Assembly (NCBI RefSeq): GCF_001514065.1
Contig: NZ_KQ948423.1
Span: 558,001-622,000 of the forward strand
Reading direction: 5' to 3'
DNA length: 64,000 nucleotides
Source: Streptomyces antibioticus
GTDB lineage: Bacteria; Actinomycetota; Actinomycetes; Streptomycetales; Streptomycetaceae
The notes under the pieces were generated by a model. It was given only the letters and a program-made list of their open reading frames with translations, searched no databases and was not told the DNA's origin. Below, one piece after another: positions 14,595 to 23,281 of the stretch (its first letter is position 1; each line of letters begins with the position of its first letter). The position numbers and the translations under genes were made by a program.

Positions 14595-16145
14595 TCAGGC
14601 GAGCTCGACGCCCGGCTGTCCCGCCTCCACCCGCAGCGCGGCCAGCGTGCTCGCCGTCGCGGTCGGCTGCCGGACCGTGTCCACGACCCTGATCTGGGCG
14701 TCGATGCCGTGCTTGTCGATGTCGAACAGGTGGTAGCCGCGGTGGGCGTCGATCAGCTTCCAGTGCGGGTTGTCCGCCGTCAGCGGGTCCCACTGGGCGT
14801 GGAAGGCGGCCTGGTCCTGGTCGCCGTTGCTGGAGATGGAGGTGCCGACGAACTCGGCGCCGACGACGTCCGAGTCCGGGTCGGCGAAGTCCTTCTTGAG
14901 GTCGCTGATCATCGTCAGATGACGGTCGCCGGAGAACACGACGGGATTGCGGACGTCCTCGAACTCGGCGAGGAACTGGTTGCGTTCGGCCTGGTAGCCG
15001 TCCCAGGCGTCGTAGTACCACTGCTTGCCCTCGCCCGGCAGGATGTCCGTCTCGGCCATCATGATCTGCGAGGCGATGAGGTTCCAGCGGGCGGGCGAGT
15101 CGTGCAGTCCGTCGAGCAGCCACTGCTTCTGCTCGGCGCCGAGCATGGTGAGCGACGGGTCCTTCGCCGCCTCCTGGCCGGTCACCTGGTCGCTGCGGAA
15201 CTGCCGGGTGTCCAGCACGTTGAGGCGGGCGAGGCGGCCGAACTCCAGGCGCCGGTACATCTGGATGTGCGGCCCGTTCGGCACCGAGGTCGCTCGGACC
15301 GGCATGTGCTCGTAGTACGCCTGGTAGGCCGCGGTCAGACGGGCCACGAAGGCGTCGTGCGTCTGCTTGTCGGGGTCCTGCGGGATCTCGCCGGCGAAGT
15401 CGTTGTCGACCTCGTGGTCGTCGAAGGTGACGACCCAGGGCGCGTTCGCGTGCATCGCGGCGAGGTCGGGGTCGGTGCGGTACTGGGCGTAGCGGTTGCG
15501 GTACTGGACCAGGCTGTACGGCTCACCGGTCCCCTCGTGGCGGCGTACGCCCGTCGAGGACGGCGTCGACTCGTAGATGTAGTCGCCCACGAAGAGCACG
15601 ACGTCGGGGTCCTGGGCGAGCATGTCGGCGTACGGGGTGAAGTAGCCGTGCTGCCAGTTCTGGCAGGACGCGAGCGCGACGCGCAGGCTGCCGCCCTTGC
15701 TGTGCGGGTGCGGGGCGGTGCGGGTGCGGCCGGTCGGCGAGAGCTGCCCGCCGGTGCGGAAGCGGTACCAGTACGCACGTCCCGGGCGCAGGCCCCGTAC
15801 ATCCACGTGAACGCTGTGCCCGTACTCGGGCCGGGCCTGGGCGACACCGCGGCGGACGGGCTTTCTGAAGCGCTCGTCCTCGGCGAGCTCCCACTCCACG
15901 GGGACCGCGCGGTCGGGCATGCCGCCCCCGTGCAGCGGGTCCGGGGCGAGCCGCGTCCACAGCACGATGCCGTCGGGAAGCGGGTCACCGGAGGTCACGC
16001 CCAGGCTGAACACCCCGTCGGGCAGGGGGGTCTCGGCTGCCCGGGCGGCCGTCGGCAGCCACAGCTGGGCGGAGGCGGCGGCGCCGAGCACGGCGGCCCC
16101 GGCGGTCAGAAAGCGGCGGCGGTCGGGCGAAACTGCTCCGGTCAT
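14595..16145 (-). CDS. phoD: Tat-exported PhoD-family alkaline phosphatase/phosphodiesterase
   Basis: A 516-residue secreted metallophosphoesterase. The twin-arginine signal SPDRRRFLTAGAAVLG and a hydrophobic stretch ending at ARAAE mark Tat export of a folded enzyme. Metal-site motifs of the family are present: FVGDYIYES, WVVTFDDHEVDNDFAG, NLIASQIMMAET and VFSGDRHLTM. The ATG at 16145 has GGGAG 7 bases upstream. Known for the family: a Ca/Fe-dependent phosphodiesterase/monoesterase, and Bacillus PhoD attacks wall teichoic acid. Lying beside wall-polymer synthesis genes, it may recover phosphate from the same polymer. No convincing PHO box (repeated GTTCACC) was found upstream, although PhoD genes are usually phosphate-regulated. 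Confidence 0.94.
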   Translation of the reverse strand: MTGAVSPDRRRFLTAGAAVLGAAASAQLWLPTAARAAETPLPDGVFSLGVTSGDPLPDGIVLWTRLAPDPLHGGGMPDRAVPVEWELAEDERFRKPVRRGVAQARPEYGHSVHVDVRGLRPGRAYWYRFRTGGQLSPTGRTRTAPHPHSKGGSLRVALASCQNWQHGYFTPYADMLAQDPDVVLFVGDYIYESTPSSTGVRRHEGTGEPYSLVQYRNRYAQYRTDPDLAAMHANAPWVVTFDDHEVDNDFAGEIPQDPDKQTHDAFVARLTAAYQAYYEHMPVRATSVPNGPHIQMYRRLEFGRLARLNVLDTRQFRSDQVTGQEAAKDPSLTMLGAEQKQWLLDGLHDSPARWNLIASQIMMAETDILPGEGKQWYYDAWDGYQAERNQFLAEFEDVRNPVVFSGDRHLTMISDLKKDFADPDSDVVGAEFVGTSISSNGDQDQAAFHAQWDPLTADNPHWKLIDAHRGYHLFDIDKHGIDAQIRVVDTVRQPTATASTLAALRVEAGQPGVELA

Positions 16146-16324
16146 CAGCGAACTCCCTTGCCTCACTGGCCTCATGGACACAGGAAGCTCATGCGCCGGG
16201 GCGGTCCACCCGCTGAACGCCGGGATGCACGCACATGACAACTGGGCAGACAACAGGAGGCCCGTCGCGGCACACCAACTCGCCGTGGCCGCAACGGGTC
16301 TGAGGGATGATCAGATGATTCGGC

Positions 16325-17833
16325 TCAGTACGCGAACCCCGTGCCGAGCCGTGCGCCCGTCGCCGTCGTCCCCAGCAGCGTGTTGCCGAAGGCGGTCGTG
16401 CCGTTCGGCGCCACGATCGTCGCCGGCAGCGGCACCCCGCCCGGCTCGACGACATACGACTCGCTGGAGCGGAAGCTCCACACGAACCCGGTGTTCGCGT
16501 TCTCCCCCGGCGCCCCGACGGCCGCGTCGGCCAGTCCGTCGCCGTTGGCGTCCCCGAGGTGGACGGCCGTGCCGAACGCGTCGCCCTTCTCGGCGGTGCC
16601 CGGCACCATGCTGCTGTCCTGCGTGACCACCTGGTGGGAGCCGACGCCGGTCAGCCCGTCCGCCCGGCCCTTCAGGACGACCACGGCACCCGTGTCGGCG
16701 GCGGACCCGATGTCCTCGCCGGGCACTCCGGTCAGGACGTCCAGATAGCCGTCCCCGTCGACGTCCCCGAGCTGCACGTCGGTGCCGAACCGGTCGCCCT
16801 TCTCGGCGGTGCCGGGGACCCCGGGGCTGTCCTGGTTGAGGAACTGCGCCTTCTCCACCCCGTCCGGCCCGTCGGGCGTGCCCGGGATCCAGGCGACGCG
16901 GCCGCCCTTGGCGAGATAGGCGTCGTGGTCGCTGTCGTAGCCGTCGATGGCCCGGCCCACGACGATGTCGTCGTAGCCGTCCCGGTTCACGTCCCCGACG
17001 TCGAGGCTCTCGCCGCCCTGGAGCCCGGCGCCGTCGATGTCGTAGACCAGCGTGAAGGGGTTGAGCCCGGTCCCGTTGCCGAGCCAGTACACGACCCGGC
17101 GCGAGTCGAACCCCTCGGCGTCGTTCTCGGCGCCGACGACGTCGGTGCGGCCGTCGCCGTTGACGTCACCGGTGGCCAGGTCCAGGACGCGGCTGTCGTA
17201 CCGGTCCGGCACCAGCACCTCGCCGCCGTACGTACCGCCGCGGGTGAACGGGCCCTTGAGGAGCCGCAGATCGTGCTGGTTCGCCACCGTCACCACGTCC
17301 GGCGAGCCGTCGTCGCCGATGTCCCCCACGGTCAGCCGGCCCTTGGCGCCGAGCTGGTCGTGCGCCTTCCCGCTCGCCACGGACGCACCGCCAGCGAGCC
17401 CGTGGGCGCCGCCCCACACCACTTCGACGAACCCGGCGTCGACACCGGCCGAGGTGTCCTCACCGCCCACGCCGACCACCAGGTCCGCGTAGCCGTCGCC
17501 GTCCAGGTCGGCGGTGTCGAGCGCGGAACCGAAGCCGTCCCCCGCCTCGGCGGTGCCCGGCACCCCGGCGGTGTTCTGGGTGAACACCTTCCGGCCCGTG
17601 GTGGTCAGCCCGTTCTCCGACCCGTAGAGCACCGCGACGTACCCGGCCTTGGCCTTGCCGCCCACGGTCGCCGCGGGCGCGGCCACCGCGAGGTCCGCGT
17701 ACCCGTCGCCGTTGAAGTCGTCCTGGAGCCGCGCGGTCGCGGTCCCGGAGTCCGCCGCCGCCGGGACCGCGGCCCCGGTGACGGCCAGGACCACGGCGAC
17801 CGCCGCGCCCCATCTGCCTCTGCGTCCCCTCAT
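16325..17833 (-). CDS. secreted FG-GAP/VCBS repeat protein, copy 1
   Basis: A 502-residue exported protein: Arg-rich n-region, hydrophobic core (AAVAVVLAVTGAAVPAAA) and a signal-peptidase-like AAAD site. Seven calcium-loop motifs of the DxNxDGxxD type follow (DFNGDGYAD, DLDGDGYAD, DIGDDGSPD, DVNGDGRTD, DVNRDGYDD, DVDGDGYLD, DANGDGLAD). Seven repeats fit a seven-bladed integrin-like propeller. The C-terminus TGARLGTGFAY closely matches those of the two neighbouring paralogues. The ATG at 17833 has GGGGAGGG just upstream. It is the last gene of a three-gene tandem set on the minus strand, 41 bp after copy 2. No catalytic domain is present, so a binding or adhesive role outside the cell is likely. 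The ligand is unknown. Confidence 0.9.
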   Translation of the reverse strand: MRGRRGRWGAAVAVVLAVTGAAVPAAADSGTATARLQDDFNGDGYADLAVAAPAATVGGKAKAGYVAVLYGSENGLTTTGRKVFTQNTAGVPGTAEAGDGFGSALDTADLDGDGYADLVVGVGGEDTSAGVDAGFVEVVWGGAHGLAGGASVASGKAHDQLGAKGRLTVGDIGDDGSPDVVTVANQHDLRLLKGPFTRGGTYGGEVLVPDRYDSRVLDLATGDVNGDGRTDVVGAENDAEGFDSRRVVYWLGNGTGLNPFTLVYDIDGAGLQGGESLDVGDVNRDGYDDIVVGRAIDGYDSDHDAYLAKGGRVAWIPGTPDGPDGVEKAQFLNQDSPGVPGTAEKGDRFGTDVQLGDVDGDGYLDVLTGVPGEDIGSAADTGAVVVLKGRADGLTGVGSHQVVTQDSSMVPGTAEKGDAFGTAVHLGDANGDGLADAAVGAPGENANTGFVWSFRSSESYVVEPGGVPLPATIVAPNGTTAFGNTLLGTTATGARLGTGFAY

Positions 17834-17874
17834 CAAGCCCTCCCCTGTCGTGTTCCTACGTGTGGTCGTCGCCG

Positions 17875-19338
17875 TCAGTCCCCGAGCGAGGCCCCGAACC
17901 GCGCCCCGGTCGGCGTCACGCCCACCGTGGCCGCGCCGAACGTGAAGGAGCCGCTCGCGGTGATGCCGCGGGACGTGGCGGCGAAGACCCACACGGAACC
18001 GTTGTTCGCGTTCTCGGCCGGGTCGCCCACGACCAGGCCGTACCTCTTGTCGCCGTCGGCGTCGACGAGGGTCGTCGCGGCGCCGAAGCGGTCGTTCTTC
18101 TCGGCGGTGCCGGGGACATCGGTGGTGTTCTGGTGGAAGGTCTTGGCGCCGGTGCCGGTCAAACCGTGGGCGCCGCCGCGCAGCACGAGGACGCTGCCCG
18201 CGTCGGCGAGGGTGCCGAGGTCCTCGCCGGGCAGGCCGGTCGCCACGTCCTGGTAGCCGTCGCCGTCGGTGTCGCCGATGGACAGTCCGGTGCCCATGCC
18301 GTCGCCGCGCTCGCCCGCGCCGGGCACGCCGGCGGTGTCCTGGTTGATCCACACCGGCTTGCGGGTGGTGGAGACACCGTTCGGGCCGCCGTAGACGACG
18401 CCCAACGCGCCGCCCTTGGTGGGGAGTTCGAGATCGCTGTCGTAGAAGTCGTTGGGGTGGCCGATGACGATCTCGGCGTAGCCGTCCTTGTTGAGATCGC
18501 CGATCGCCAGGTCCTCGCCGCCCATGCGGTGCCCGTTGGGGTCCCTGAGCCAGACGGGGGCGGACAGGCCCTGTGAACCGCCCAGCAGCAGCGCGGTCTT
18601 GCGGGAGTCGGGCTCCTCGCTGTCCTGGGCGCCCACGGCGAGGTCGGCGATGCCGTCGCCGTTGACGTCACCGGCCGCGATGGTCCTCGCGATCTGGAAG
18701 TTGTCGGTGTCGATGGTGAACGTGGAGGTGCGGGCGGGGCTGCCGGAGCGGTCGAACGGGCCGTTCAGGACGTCGCCGTAGCCGTCCTCGACGCCGTACT
18801 CGTTGCCCAGCGTGATCACGTCCGGGTGCCGGTCGCCGTCGACGTCCCCGACCGTGAAACCGGTCGTCCAGGTCGAGTCGGGCAGCCGCACGAGGTTGTC
18901 CCGGTCGGCCGAAAGGCCCTGGGGGCCGCCCCAGTTGACGGTGACCGTGTTGCCTGGGTCGCCGTCGACGGGCGACCAGTGGACGAGCGACAGCAGGTCG
19001 GCGTAGCCGTCGCCGTCGAGGTCGGTGCTCTGAAGATCGCTGCCGTACCCGGTCGGGTGCGACTCGTCGTAGACCTTGGAGTCGTCCAGCACCTGGCGGC
19101 GGGAGGTCGACAGGCCGTTCGCCGAGCCGTACAGGACGGTGACCGCGCCCGGCTTCAGCGTGCCGGCGCTGTTCTTCGGCGGGGCGCCGATCGCCAGGTC
19201 GGGGTAGCCGTCGCCGTTGAAGTCGTCGTGCAGTCTGCTCGCGGCCGGCCCGGCCTCGGCGGCCTGCGCGGCCATTGGGACGGTGAGGGCAGCGGTGACC
19301 GCCACGGCCGCCGCGAGGGCGAGCCTGCGCTTGCTCAT
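17875..19338 (-). CDS. secreted FG-GAP/VCBS repeat protein, copy 2
   Basis: A 487-residue paralogue of its neighbours. A signal peptide (LALAAAVAVTAALTVPMAAQAAEA) is followed by seven Asp-rich repeat loops: DFNGDGYPD, DLDGDGYAD, DVDGDRHPD, DVNGDGIAD, DLNKDGYAE, DTDGDGYQD and a degenerate DADGDKRYG. The fourth blade is followed by the long, well-kept segment AIGDLNKDGYAEIVIGHPND. The C-terminus is TGARFGASLGD. The ATG at 19338 has GGAG 4 bases upstream. Asp-rich loops in these propellers bind calcium. The degenerate seventh loop may have lost it. Confidence 0.9.
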   Translation of the reverse strand: MSKRRLALAAAVAVTAALTVPMAAQAAEAGPAASRLHDDFNGDGYPDLAIGAPPKNSAGTLKPGAVTVLYGSANGLSTSRRQVLDDSKVYDESHPTGYGSDLQSTDLDGDGYADLLSLVHWSPVDGDPGNTVTVNWGGPQGLSADRDNLVRLPDSTWTTGFTVGDVDGDRHPDVITLGNEYGVEDGYGDVLNGPFDRSGSPARTSTFTIDTDNFQIARTIAAGDVNGDGIADLAVGAQDSEEPDSRKTALLLGGSQGLSAPVWLRDPNGHRMGGEDLAIGDLNKDGYAEIVIGHPNDFYDSDLELPTKGGALGVVYGGPNGVSTTRKPVWINQDTAGVPGAGERGDGMGTGLSIGDTDGDGYQDVATGLPGEDLGTLADAGSVLVLRGGAHGLTGTGAKTFHQNTTDVPGTAEKNDRFGAATTLVDADGDKRYGLVVGDPAENANNGSVWVFAATSRGITASGSFTFGAATVGVTPTGARFGASLGD

Positions 19339-19371
19339 GGTGCTCCGGTTGAGTGGGAGTGAAGAGGAGGG

Positions 19372-20778
19372 TCAGCGGGGGAACTGGTCGCCCAGCCGGG
19401 CTCCGCTCGCGACCGTGCCGAGGGTGCGCGCGCCGAAGGTGAAGGAGCCCTTGGCCGTGGCGCCGCCGGGGAAGACCCAGATGCCGCCCGCGAAGGAGTT
19501 CTCGGCGACGGATGCCACGACCGGCTCGGCCCTTCCGTCGCCGTTGGCGTCGATGAACGTGGCGTTCAGGCCGAACCGGTCACCGTTCTCGGCGGTGCCG
19601 GGCACACCCGGGGTGTTCTGGCTGAGGACTTTGGTGCCGGCGCCGGTAGCCCCGCCCGGTCCGCCGGGTACGACGGCGAAGGTCCCGGCGTTCTTCAGTC
19701 CGCCGAAGTCCTCCTCCGGGATGCCGGCGAGGATGTCCCCGTACCCGTCGCCGTTGCTGTCCCCGATGGACACGGTCCAGCCGAAGTCGTCCCCGGCCTC
19801 CTGGGCGCCGGGCACGCCCGGGGTGTCCTGGGTGATGACCCGGGGTGCGGTGTCGGGCAGACCCTGCCGGCCCGCGCGGACGACACGGAGGCCGTCCTCG
19901 CCCAGGACCAGGTCGGCCCGGCCGTCGCCGTCGAGGTCACCGAGGGCGATGCCGTCCTGCTTGCGCAGGGCGAGAGACGTCAACTGGGCGCCGGGGCGCA
20001 GGCCTTCACGGCTGCCATGCGCGTAGTAGACGTAGTTTCCGTAGTTGGTCTCGCTGTCCCAGTCGTGTTCCCGGGCGATGACCGCGAGGTCGTCCGTCCC
20101 GTCGCCGTCGGTGTCCCCGACGGCCACGGCGACGATCAGCAGGTCGGCGTCGGTGAAGGCGGCGTTCTCCTGGGTGGCCGCGGGGCGTCCGTCGCGGCCG
20201 AGGGGGCCGAGGAGGACCCGGCCGTCGCGGGCCAGGTCCTGGTGGCCGTTGCCGTCGAAGTCACCGGTGACGGTCAGCGGGGCCTGGAGGCGGCCGGTGC
20301 CCTCGGCGGGCAGCACCGTGCCGGAGGTGAGACCGGCGGGGCCGCCCCAGAGCACGGTCCGGGTGCCGGAGTGTTCGACGCCGTCCTGCTGCCACTGCTC
20401 GGCGAGGGTCTCGACGAGCAGGTCGGTGTACCCGTCGCCGTCGAGGTCGGCCGCGGCCAGCCGGGAGCCGAAGAGGTCACCGGCCTCGGGGGTGCCGGGG
20501 ATGCCGGCGGAGGCCTGGCTGTAGACCTTCTTGGCGGAGGTCCGCAGGCCGCTCGGCGAGCCGAACAGGACGGCGACATAGCCCGCCTTGGCCTTGCCGC
20601 CGACCGTCGCGTAGGGCGCGGCGACGGCGAGGTCCTCGTAGCCGTCGCCGTTGAAGTCCTGCCGTACGCCCGCTGCCGGAGCGGCGGCCTGGGCGACGGG
20701 GAGCGCGCCGCACGTGGCGGCGATCAGGGTGATCGCGACGACGAGCGCGCGCCGGGTTCTGTGACGGGGCAGGGACAT
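19372..20778 (-). CDS. secreted FG-GAP/VCBS repeat protein, copy 3
   Basis: A 468-residue protein, the first gene of the tandem set. The signal peptide is LVVAITLIAATCGALPVAQAAA. It contains a cysteine, but the context does not form a good lipobox. Seven loops follow: DFNGDGYED, DLDGDGYTD, DFDGNGHQD, DTDGDGTDD, DLDGDGRAD, DSNGDGYGD and DANGDGRAE. Blade 1 (YATVGGKAKAGYVAVLFGS) is almost identical to that of copy 1 (AATVGGKAKAGYVAVLYGS), so these two are closer to each other than to copy 2. The ATG at 20778 has GGAG 5 bases upstream. The 32-bp gap to copy 2 suggests one transcript. Confidence 0.9.
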   Translation of the reverse strand: MSLPRHRTRRALVVAITLIAATCGALPVAQAAAPAAGVRQDFNGDGYEDLAVAAPYATVGGKAKAGYVAVLFGSPSGLRTSAKKVYSQASAGIPGTPEAGDLFGSRLAAADLDGDGYTDLLVETLAEQWQQDGVEHSGTRTVLWGGPAGLTSGTVLPAEGTGRLQAPLTVTGDFDGNGHQDLARDGRVLLGPLGRDGRPAATQENAAFTDADLLIVAVAVGDTDGDGTDDLAVIAREHDWDSETNYGNYVYYAHGSREGLRPGAQLTSLALRKQDGIALGDLDGDGRADLVLGEDGLRVVRAGRQGLPDTAPRVITQDTPGVPGAQEAGDDFGWTVSIGDSNGDGYGDILAGIPEEDFGGLKNAGTFAVVPGGPGGATGAGTKVLSQNTPGVPGTAENGDRFGLNATFIDANGDGRAEPVVASVAENSFAGGIWVFPGGATAKGSFTFGARTLGTVASGARLGDQFPR

Positions 20779-20937
20779 GCGAACTCCGATGGCCGCAAGG
20801 GCAGGTGACCACGGAGAGGATCACCTGGGGAGATCCCAAGATCCTCTTCCGTGCTGCCCTGTACGACACACCGGAACCGCGGTTGGTTGCCCTGCCGCAG
20901 GCCGCGGCTTTTCGCGCCGTTGGCCCGTCCGGGAGTG

Positions 20938-22383
20938 CTACTTCTCGAACGGGTCGAAGTCGTCGTACTCCCGCTCCGACTCGTCCCGTTCGGCCTGCTT
21001 GTCGCGGCGGCGCTGGGCGGCCGGACGCGGGGCCTCGAAGCGGTGGTCCTCACCGCGGCGGCCGAGCATCTCGGCACCGGCCATGACGGTCGGCTCCCAG
21101 TCGAAGACGACGGCGTTGTCCTCGGGGCCGATGGCGACGCCGTCGCCGGAGCGGGCGCCCGCCTTCATCAACTGCTCCTCGACACCGAGGCGGTTGAGCC
21201 GGTCGGCGAGGTAGCCGACGGCCTCGTCGTTGCTGAAGTCGGTCTGCCGCACCCAGCGTTCGGGCTTCTCGCCACGCACCCGGAACAGCCCGTCCTCCTC
21301 GCGGGTGACGGTGAAGCCCGCGTCGTCGACGGCCTTCGGCCGGATGACGATCCGCGTCGCCTCTTCCTTCGGCTTCGCGGCCCGCGCCTTGGCGACCACG
21401 TCGGCCAGCGCGAACGACAGCTCCTTCAGCCCCATGTGGGCCACGGCGGACACCTCGAAGACGCGGTAGCCGCGCGCCTCCAGGTCCGGGCGGACCATCT
21501 CGGCGAGGTCCTTGCCGTCCGGGACGTCGATCTTGTTCAGGACGACCATGCGGGGCCGCTTGTCGAGCCCGGCGCCGTACTGCCGCAGCTCCTCCTCGAT
21601 GATGTCGAGGTCGGAGACGGGGTCACGGTCGGACTCCAGGGTCGCCGTGTCCAGCACGTGCACCAGCACGCTGCACCGCTCCACGTGCCGCAGGAACTCC
21701 AGGCCGAGGCCCTTGCCCTGGCTGGCGCCCGGGATCAGTCCGGGCACGTCGGCGATGGTGTAGACGGTCGAGCCGGCGGTGACGACACCGAGGTTCGGGA
21801 CCAGGGTGGTGAAGGGGTAGTCGGCGATCTTCGGCTTGGCCGCGCTCAGCACCGAGATCAGCGAGGACTTGCCCGCGCTCGGGTAGCCGACCAGCGCCAC
21901 GTCGGCGACGGTCTTCAGCTCCAGGACGATGTCCTGCATGTCCCCGGGCACACCGAGCAGCGCGAAGCCGGGCGCCTTGCGGCGCGCGGACGCCAGCGCC
22001 GCGTTGCCGAGGCCGCCGCGACCGCCCTGGGCGGCGACGTAGGAGGTGCCGTGGCCGACCAGGTCGGCGAGCACGTTTCCGGCCTTGTCCTGGACGACGG
22101 TGCCGTCCGGTACGAACAGGACCAGGTCCTGGCCGTCCTTGCCGGAGCGGTTGCCGCCCTCACCGGGCTTGCCGTTGGTGGCCTTGCGATGCGGGGAGTG
22201 GTGGTACTCCAGGAGAGTCGTCACCGACTGGTCGACGGTCAGGATGACGTCGCCGCCACGGCCGCCGTTGCCGCCGTCGGGGCCGCCGAGCGGCTTGAAC
22301 TTCTCCCGGTGGACGGAGGCACAGCCGTGACCTCCGTTACCCGCGGCGACGTGCAGCTCGACGCGGTCCACGAAGGTGGTCAT
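20938..22383 (-). CDS. obg: Obg/CgtA GTPase
   Basis: An essential GTPase tied to 50S ribosome maturation and the nucleotide-pool stress response. In Streptomyces it is known to influence the onset of aerial growth. The 481 residues contain the glycine-rich Obg fold (2-158, e.g. [20 protein letters not shown]), the G domain with GYPSAGKSS (G1, 166-174), [10 protein letters not shown] (G2), ADVPG (G3) and NKID (G4), then a C-terminal OCT domain ([22 protein letters not shown]) and a charged tail rich in Arg/Asp/Glu. The start ATG has GGAGG 8 bases upstream. It follows rplU and rpmA in the usual bacterial order. Confidence 0.98.
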   Translation of the reverse strand: MTTFVDRVELHVAAGNGGHGCASVHREKFKPLGGPDGGNGGRGGDVILTVDQSVTTLLEYHHSPHRKATNGKPGEGGNRSGKDGQDLVLFVPDGTVVQDKAGNVLADLVGHGTSYVAAQGGRGGLGNAALASARRKAPGFALLGVPGDMQDIVLELKTVADVALVGYPSAGKSSLISVLSAAKPKIADYPFTTLVPNLGVVTAGSTVYTIADVPGLIPGASQGKGLGLEFLRHVERCSVLVHVLDTATLESDRDPVSDLDIIEEELRQYGAGLDKRPRMVVLNKIDVPDGKDLAEMVRPDLEARGYRVFEVSAVAHMGLKELSFALADVVAKARAAKPKEEATRIVIRPKAVDDAGFTVTREEDGLFRVRGEKPERWVRQTDFSNDEAVGYLADRLNRLGVEEQLMKAGARSGDGVAIGPEDNAVVFDWEPTVMAGAEMLGRRGEDHRFEAPRPAAQRRRDKQAERDESEREYDDFDPFEK

Positions 22384-22433
22384 GTGGGGTGCCTCCAGAA
22401 ACGTACGGGTTGTTTACTTACGTAACACGCGAA

Positions 22434-22473
22434 AGGCGGACCCGCCTTCCCGGAAGGGAAGTGAGGTCCGCCT
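22434..22473 (-). terminator. hairpin between rpmA and obg
   Basis: Outer arms AGGCGGAC (22434-22441) and GTCCGCCT (22466-22473) enclose inner arms CTTCCC/GGGAAG. The minus-strand continuation is TTTCGCG. It lies 28 bp after the rpmA stop and 50 bp before obg, so it may reduce transcription from the ribosomal genes into obg. Confidence 0.6.
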
Positions 22474-22500
22474 CGCGAAAGCTTCCGATCAGAGCCTGAT

Positions 22501-22755
22501 TCAGGCGACCGGAACGATGTTCACGACCTTGCGGCCACGGTGCGTACCGAACTCCACCGCACCGGCGTTCAGCGCGAACAGCGTGTCGTCGCCGCCACGG
22601 CCGACGCCCGCACCCGGGTGGAAGTGGGTACCGCGCTGGCGGACCAGGATCTCGCCCGCGCTGACGACCTGACCACCGAAGCGCTTCACGCCGAGGCGCT
22701 GAGCGTTGGAGTCACGACCGTTACGGGTGGACGATGCGCCCTTCTTGTGTGCCAT
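22501..22755 (-). CDS. rpmA: 50S ribosomal protein L27
   Basis: An 84-residue basic protein with the L27 signature: [61 protein letters not shown]. The flexible N-terminus reaches the peptidyl-transferase centre. There is no N-terminal prepeptide of the Firmicutes type. The ATG has GAGGAGAG immediately upstream. It is 14 bp from the rplU stop, so it is co-transcribed. Confidence 0.99.
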   Translation of the reverse strand: MAHKKGASSTRNGRDSNAQRLGVKRFGGQVVSAGEILVRQRGTHFHPGAGVGRGGDDTLFALNAGAVEFGTHRGRKVVNIVPVA

Positions 22756-22769
22756 CTCTCCTCAGTCCC

Positions 22770-23090
22770 TTACTTCGCAGCCGCGGGGATCTCAGTGACC
22801 TTGATCGCCGTGTACTGCTGGCGGTGGCCCTGACGACGGCGGTAGCCGGTCTTGTTCTTGTAGCGAAGGATGTCGATCTTGACGCCCTTGTGGTGGTCCA
22901 CGACCTCGGCCTGGACCTTGATGCCGGCCAGGACCCACGGGTCGCTGGTCACAGCGTCGCCGTCGACAACGAGCAGGGTCGAGAGCTCGACCGTGTCGCC
23001 AACCTTGGCGGTGGAAATCTTGTCAACCTCAACGATGTCGCCGACAGCAACCTTGTGCTGGCGACCACCGCTGCGCACGATGGCGTACAC
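22770..23090 (-). CDS. rplU: 50S ribosomal protein L21
   Basis: A 106-residue protein from the GTG at 23090: [57 protein letters not shown]. This is the expected L21 length; the frame continues upstream only as a non-conserved extension. The Shine-Dalgarno match (GAGAT) is weak. It is the first gene of the rplU-rpmA-obg unit, driven by the promoter at 23208-23236. Confidence 0.98.
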   Translation of the reverse strand: MYAIVRSGGRQHKVAVGDIVEVDKISTAKVGDTVELSTLLVVDGDAVTSDPWVLAGIKVQAEVVDHHKGVKIDILRYKNKTGYRRRQGHRQQYTAIKVTEIPAAAK

Positions 23091-23155
23091 GCGGATCTCA
23101 CTCTCTCGCTCGGGAACGGCACCCCCGCAGTCCAGCCGCCCGGCAGAACGAGCGG

Positions 23156-23182
23156 CCTCTCCCGGCCGCAAGGCCCGAGAGG
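23156..23182 (-). promoter_or_regulatory. possible rplU 5' leader hairpin
   Basis: Arms CCTCTC and GAGAGG with an adjoining GGCC pairing surround CGCAA, located in the predicted rplU leader about 66 bases before the start codon. L21 autoregulatory leaders are known in other bacteria. This one is imperfect (one extra base) and its function is inferred only from position. Confidence 0.35.
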
Positions 23183-23207
23183 ATGAGGTTTACGGGGATG
23201 TGGCGCG

Positions 23208-23236
23208 CCCATATCCAAGGACACGCCGACGGTCAA
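23208..23236 (-). promoter_or_regulatory. sigma-70/HrdB-type promoter of rplU-rpmA-obg
   Basis: On the minus strand TTGACC (23236-23231) and TATGGG (23213-23208) are separated by exactly 17 bases. That predicts a start near 23201 and a leader of about 110 bases to the rplU GTG. The -35 box matches 5 of 6 consensus bases and the -10 box 3 of 6. Confidence 0.6.
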
Positions 23237-23240
23237 GGTT

Positions 23241-23276
23241 ACGGGGCCGCTGCCGAACGGGTCAAACCGGCCCCGT
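23241..23276 (-). terminator. terminator-like stem after rmlC
   Basis: Perfect 9-bp arms ACGGGGCCG (23241-23249) and CGGCCCCGT (23268-23276) surround an 18-base loop, starting 5 bases after the rmlC stop and ending just before the rplU -35 box. There is no U-tract. It would separate the rml operon from the ribosomal genes. Confidence 0.6.
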
Positions 23277-23281
23277 CCCGG

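Noticed and set aside
16146-16324. A PHO box upstream of phoD
   Set aside because: Only a single loose GTTCAGC-like heptamer was seen. The required tandem GTTCACC 11-mers are absent, so phosphate control is not claimed.
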